Assembly (NCBI RefSeq): GCF_025833875.1
Contig: NZ_JAOYOD010000001.1
Location: forward strand, 4,728,501-4,792,500
Direction: 5' to 3'
DNA: 64,000 nt
DNA from: Reichenbachiella ulvae
GTDB taxonomy: Bacteria; Bacteroidota; Bacteroidia; Cytophagales; Cyclobacteriaceae
The position numbers and the translations under genes were made by a program. The notes beneath the pieces were generated by a model. That model worked only from the letters and a program-made list of their open reading frames with translations, ran no database searches and was not told the DNA's origin. Positions 60,822 to 64,000 of this stretch are shown one piece after another. Positions within the stretch are counted from its first letter, which is position 1; every line of letters starts with the position of its first letter.

Positions 60822-63524
60822 CTAAGCCTTCAGCGCTTCCGTTCTCTTCTTAAATGGAGATTTGAGTATATCAATGATGCCTTTGCCTTGCAACCCTGGC
60901 CCCTGGCTGTCAGCTCGCATGACTTTTTTAAGGAATTGCTCCAATGGGAATACGCACAGTGCTACCCCCACATCTATCCCGAAATCTACGACAGGAGAGC
61001 TCTGAATGCTCAGGTAATTGCCAGCAGCAGATTGTAAAAATTCAATCACCATTACAATGGTGAGGATTGTTAATCCCTCGGTGATGAGGACATTTTTGTA
61101 TTTGGAAAATCTATTGAGGAATATGGATCCGATGACCAAAAGTGTCATCACGAAGATTTGAAGACCGTAAAACCACAAGGTTTGCCAATAGGGAGGATTG
61201 ATGACGAAATGGATGTCATCCGACTCCTGAACATTGCCAAAAGAGTCTCTGGAGCGTACGCTCAAAACATAACTGCCTGGTTGGAGGTAAGGAAAATCAA
61301 CTCTATTGTTGCTTCTCCATTTTGACCATTTGTTGTTAAGACCTTTGAGGCGATATTGATATTCTGCCTTCAATAGCCCGCGGTAGTCAGGCATTGACAT
61401 TTCGAAGTGCAGGCTGTTTTCGTCATGTTCAAAACTCATGTGGTCTTCGATATTTACATCGCCATGGTTGTTAGTAACCTTCCGGAAAAACATTTTGTTC
61501 AATGCTACTAGAGAGTCGGCCACTGCAGGTACATATTGTAGTATCTCTTTCGAATCATTCAGTAGCCAAAGATGATTTCCATATTCGGAGATGTAATTCA
61601 TGTTTGGAAATAGGCGGAACACGTCATGCTTCTTAATGGTTTTGTCCCGGTTGATTCTAAACCAATTCTCTCCGTTGTAGACCCAAATGATCCCATTTCT
61701 TTGCTGAAGATGTTTGACTGGATAGCCTATTTCATTGAGAAGAAGTGTGTCCTCAACTATCCGATTCATCTTGGTATTCAGATAGAAATAGCCCTGATTG
61801 TTGATCAGGTAAAGCTGCTTGTCGATGTAGGATATTTTGGCTTTGTCGACAAAGGGATTTTCGAATTCGTATTGTTTGAAGTCTTTGTTCTTTGAATCCA
61901 GATCATTGAATTCGTAGAGAGAACCTGCGGTTACGAACCAGGTCCGACCGCTGACATCATTCAGTGTGTTTAGTACCGTGTTGCCATGCAGGTCTATCTC
62001 GTCGGCAATTACCCAGATGTCATCAATTAGTTCATAAATTTTAACTTCATCGAAATAGGTGCCTATGATCAGTCGGTCATTTTTGCGCTCTCTTTCTATT
62101 AGCCTAACAGGCTCATGGATCACCAATTCCCCCACTCCTTCATTGATTTCATAGACTCCGTTGGTCCCTGCACCGAGTAGTTTGCCCTTATAAACTACAA
62201 ATTTTGCAATCTTAGAATGTACCCCCTCTACAGGTTTGAAAAGGTATTTAGAATGAATAAACTCCTTTCGGATGCGTTTCTCATATTGCTTTTTGTTGGA
62301 CTTTTGGATGTGTTGTGGGTTGGTGAATTTTTCTTCTTTTTTGATTTTGAAAAGCCCAAATAGTTTTTTCTTTTTCTTTTCAGGTTCCGGTTCTGCTTTT
62401 GGCTTAGGCTTGGAGGCTGTTTTCTTTTCTACATAGTAAACGGTGTTTTTGAATACATCCTCTTTATCCAGGTAATAGATGCCTTCGCTAGTAGCTGCAT
62501 AGAGGGTTCTGTTGTGAAAATACACCTCCGATAAATTACCATGTAGCCCTTGGAAATTTGAGAAACTACGGAATGGTATACTGACTTCCATTCTGCTCAA
62601 TCCATATTCGTGAGCTATCCATAGCCCTTCTTCCTGATCTGCCCCAATAGTGAATATTTGATTGTCGGGTAGACCTTTGCTTTGGTTAATGATCTCTTTT
62701 ATCTCCGAATTTTTGTTGTCATAAAGAATGCAACCATCCTCGAGCGTACTCAAGGCAAAATAGCGATCATTTACCCATTTTCCGTCATTTACGAATGACT
62801 CGTGTTCCTCCAGAAATTCTGAAATTTTACATTCGTAGAACTTGGGTTTTCGATAGATGAATGTGCGATTGTCTGTAGTGCCCGCGATGTATTTGTCTTC
62901 AGTGGGATGTTTGTCGAAAAATAGAAATTTAGCCCCTTCGGGTGGACTCCAATCCAAAAAGGCCAGCGAATCATCTTGATATTGATAGAGGGTGTCGTGG
63001 GTCTGGATCAGGATTTGATCGTAGACTTCAAACATATTGGTGAAGTAGTCCTCAGTGTTTTTCAGATGAAACAAATAGGATTTGTTCTGAAAAGTGTGGT
63101 AGCGAGTGATATTGTTTTCGCTAAGAAAGTAAATAGATGAATCCTTGTACAAAGTCTTGTTATAAAGACCATGGTCATGCTTGTCGGGATTCAATGAGAT
63201 GAACTGCAGTTGATTGTCTTTGTAGTCGATTTTTCCAAAGTCACCGACACAGCCTACGTACAATTTGTCATTGGGATCAAAAGTCACCGACAAGGCACTA
63301 CTGGGAGTGGAGATATAATCCCATTTGAATCCATCATAAAACAATACGCCAGATCGATTCGCAATACAGAGTTGCCCTTTACTGTTGGAGGTAATATCGA
63401 AATTAAGGTTATCGAGACCTTCTATGGTCAAGGAGTGATGAGTGAGGAAAAGGTCACCTTGCTGAGCAGTTGACTTTAGATGAAGACTCAAACAAAGGAA
63501 TAAGCTAATAATCAGGCGGTGCAT
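60822..63524 (-). CDS. Propeller-type sensor protein with Y_Y_Y domain, without a kinase domain
   Basis: The protein has 900 residues. A signal peptide (MHRLIISLFLCLSLHLKSTA) is followed by beta-propeller repeats like those of hybrid two-component sensors (GLDNLNFDITSNSKGQLCIA, GLWIAHEYGLSRMEVSIPFR) over residues ~25-680. A Y_Y_Y (triple tyrosine) domain follows (AEYQYRLKGLNNKWSKWRSN) and then three membrane helices (~790-870). Instead of the expected histidine kinase the chain ends with about 40 charged residues. A Lys/Glu-rich insert (KPKAEPEPEKKKKK) lies near residue 375. It may be a truncated sensor or a signalling partner of another kinase. Confidence 0.85.
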   Translation of the reverse strand: MHRLIISLFLCLSLHLKSTAQQGDLFLTHHSLTIEGLDNLNFDITSNSKGQLCIANRSGVLFYDGFKWDYISTPSSALSVTFDPNDKLYVGCVGDFGKIDYKDNQLQFISLNPDKHDHGLYNKTLYKDSSIYFLSENNITRYHTFQNKSYLFHLKNTEDYFTNMFEVYDQILIQTHDTLYQYQDDSLAFLDWSPPEGAKFLFFDKHPTEDKYIAGTTDNRTFIYRKPKFYECKISEFLEEHESFVNDGKWVNDRYFALSTLEDGCILYDNKNSEIKEIINQSKGLPDNQIFTIGADQEEGLWIAHEYGLSRMEVSIPFRSFSNFQGLHGNLSEVYFHNRTLYAATSEGIYYLDKEDVFKNTVYYVEKKTASKPKPKAEPEPEKKKKKLFGLFKIKKEEKFTNPQHIQKSNKKQYEKRIRKEFIHSKYLFKPVEGVHSKIAKFVVYKGKLLGAGTNGVYEINEGVGELVIHEPVRLIERERKNDRLIIGTYFDEVKIYELIDDIWVIADEIDLHGNTVLNTLNDVSGRTWFVTAGSLYEFNDLDSKNKDFKQYEFENPFVDKAKISYIDKQLYLINNQGYFYLNTKMNRIVEDTLLLNEIGYPVKHLQQRNGIIWVYNGENWFRINRDKTIKKHDVFRLFPNMNYISEYGNHLWLLNDSKEILQYVPAVADSLVALNKMFFRKVTNNHGDVNIEDHMSFEHDENSLHFEMSMPDYRGLLKAEYQYRLKGLNNKWSKWRSNNRVDFPYLQPGSYVLSVRSRDSFGNVQESDDIHFVINPPYWQTLWFYGLQIFVMTLLVIGSIFLNRFSKYKNVLITEGLTILTIVMVIEFLQSAAGNYLSIQSSPVVDFGIDVGVALCVFPLEQFLKKVMRADSQGPGLQGKGIIDILKSPFKKRTEALKA

Positions 63525-63782
63525 AAATTCGGAATCGAAATATTATGGTATTAGATCAACTCGAAAGATAATAAGAACTTAGCAGCACATCTATTTTCAT
63601 ATGGCGAAAAATACTTTTCTTTGTGCGATCAACTACTGTTGCGACATAGATGAGCGCATTTATTTCATAATGGTAAGAGATTCACTCGCTATTGGATACA
63701 TTGAACCTAAGTTTCGCCATTCGAATTGCGCCGAATGACTGATAAAATATTGCTCCGCTAGGAGTAGACATAACTTAAAACT

Positions 63783-64000
63783 ATGATTGCATACAATCCC
63801 AAAAGGTGGCTGGTATTTAATTTCTACAGTCGATTTGTATTTAGAAGGCTACTGCCCATGCTTATTGGTATGGCTGCCTTTACCGTGGTGTTAGAATATT
63901 TTGTACTTGATTTTTTTCAGCTACATTATCCCGGTATCCTAAGTTTTCATTCCATACTGGGGATTTTCCTGGGGTTATTTCTGGTGCTCAGAACTAACAC
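63783..64000 (+). CDS. Bestrophin-family channel, 3' part cut off by window edge
   Basis: My translation from the ATG at 63783 gives 72 residues: a polar start (MIAYNPKRWLVF), a first membrane helix (LPMLIGMAAFTVVLEYFVL), a second hydrophobic segment and LFLVLRTNT at the edge. This matches the N-terminus of bacterial bestrophin (UPF0187) proteins, in which LVFRTNTAYDRWWEGR would follow. The family conducts chloride or other small ions. The rest is outside the window. Confidence 0.8.
   Translation, partial: MIAYNPKRWLVFNFYSRFVFRRLLPMLIGMAAFTVVLEYFVLDFFQLHYPGILSFHSILGIFLGLFLVLRTN

Noticed and set aside
1..64000. CRISPR arrays, prophage or conjugative modules
   Set aside because: I looked for regularly spaced repeats with unique spacers, and for integrases, transposases and capsid-like genes, and saw none.

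Overview
The window comes from a member of the Bacteroidota, most likely a marine Cytophagales-type bacterium (Reichenbachiella/Marivirga-like; the genus is a guess). The evidence is promoters of the Bacteroidota type (TTTG, about 19 bases, TAnnTTTG), a C-terminal type IX secretion sorting domain, a bacillithiol-linked YtxJ protein, a fused E1 alpha/beta 2-oxoacid dehydrogenase, DUF2480, and many SpII lipoproteins and M61/M1/M16/S41 peptidases. It is chromosomal and mostly housekeeping. I see no phage, insertion sequence or CRISPR array.

Layout. 1-5 kb: the 5' part of a membrane PAS histidine kinase, two identical tRNA-Glu genes each with its own terminator, a GNAT-like protein, and an ECF sigma factor overlapping a small membrane protein. 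5-16 kb, mostly minus strand: YtxJ; a secreted, very basic protein built from about twenty 18-residue repeats; E1 dehydrogenase; an M16 peptidase (plus); two thioredoxin-fold proteins; a CLC channel; and an M61 peptidase. The gap 11740-12031 carries three perfect DnaA boxes and is the best candidate for a replication origin or another DnaA-controlled site. 16-26 kb, mostly plus: rpmH-rnpA-ctpA-tsaB, DUF2480, scpA, a flippase-like protein, ndk (minus), nrnA, three tandem FKBP lipoproteins and rdgB.

26-37 kb: guaD, two EcsC paralogues flanking a cupin, lysS, a membrane protein/winged-helix/DUF1579 module with two near-identical operator-like sites, DUF1697, pirin, a sulfurtransferase, and a PadR regulator coupled to an 875-residue MacB-like permease. 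37-44 kb: a 969-residue DUF285-repeat surface protein with a T9SS tail, followed by a LytS/LytTR two-component pair and an alpha/beta hydrolase. A 110-bp copy of the lytTR 3' end lies on the other side of the surface gene. 44-50 kb is an accessory patch: ankyrin protein, SH3-like protein, a 41-bp tandem repeat array, a small unknown protein coupled to a TPR histidine kinase, and a lipoprotein.

50-64 kb: a bacterial FAN1-type nuclease, a membrane DnaJ-TPR protein, M1 and M61 peptidases, a PIN-PhoH ATPase, an orphan ABC ATPase, small exported proteins, a GNAT, a Y_Y_Y propeller sensor without a kinase, and the start of a bestrophin-family channel. Functional themes are envelope protein folding and turnover (FKBPs, peptidases, thioredoxin-fold proteins), translation and chromosome maintenance (rpmH, rnpA, tsaB, lysS, scpA), and signal transduction with local autoregulation.
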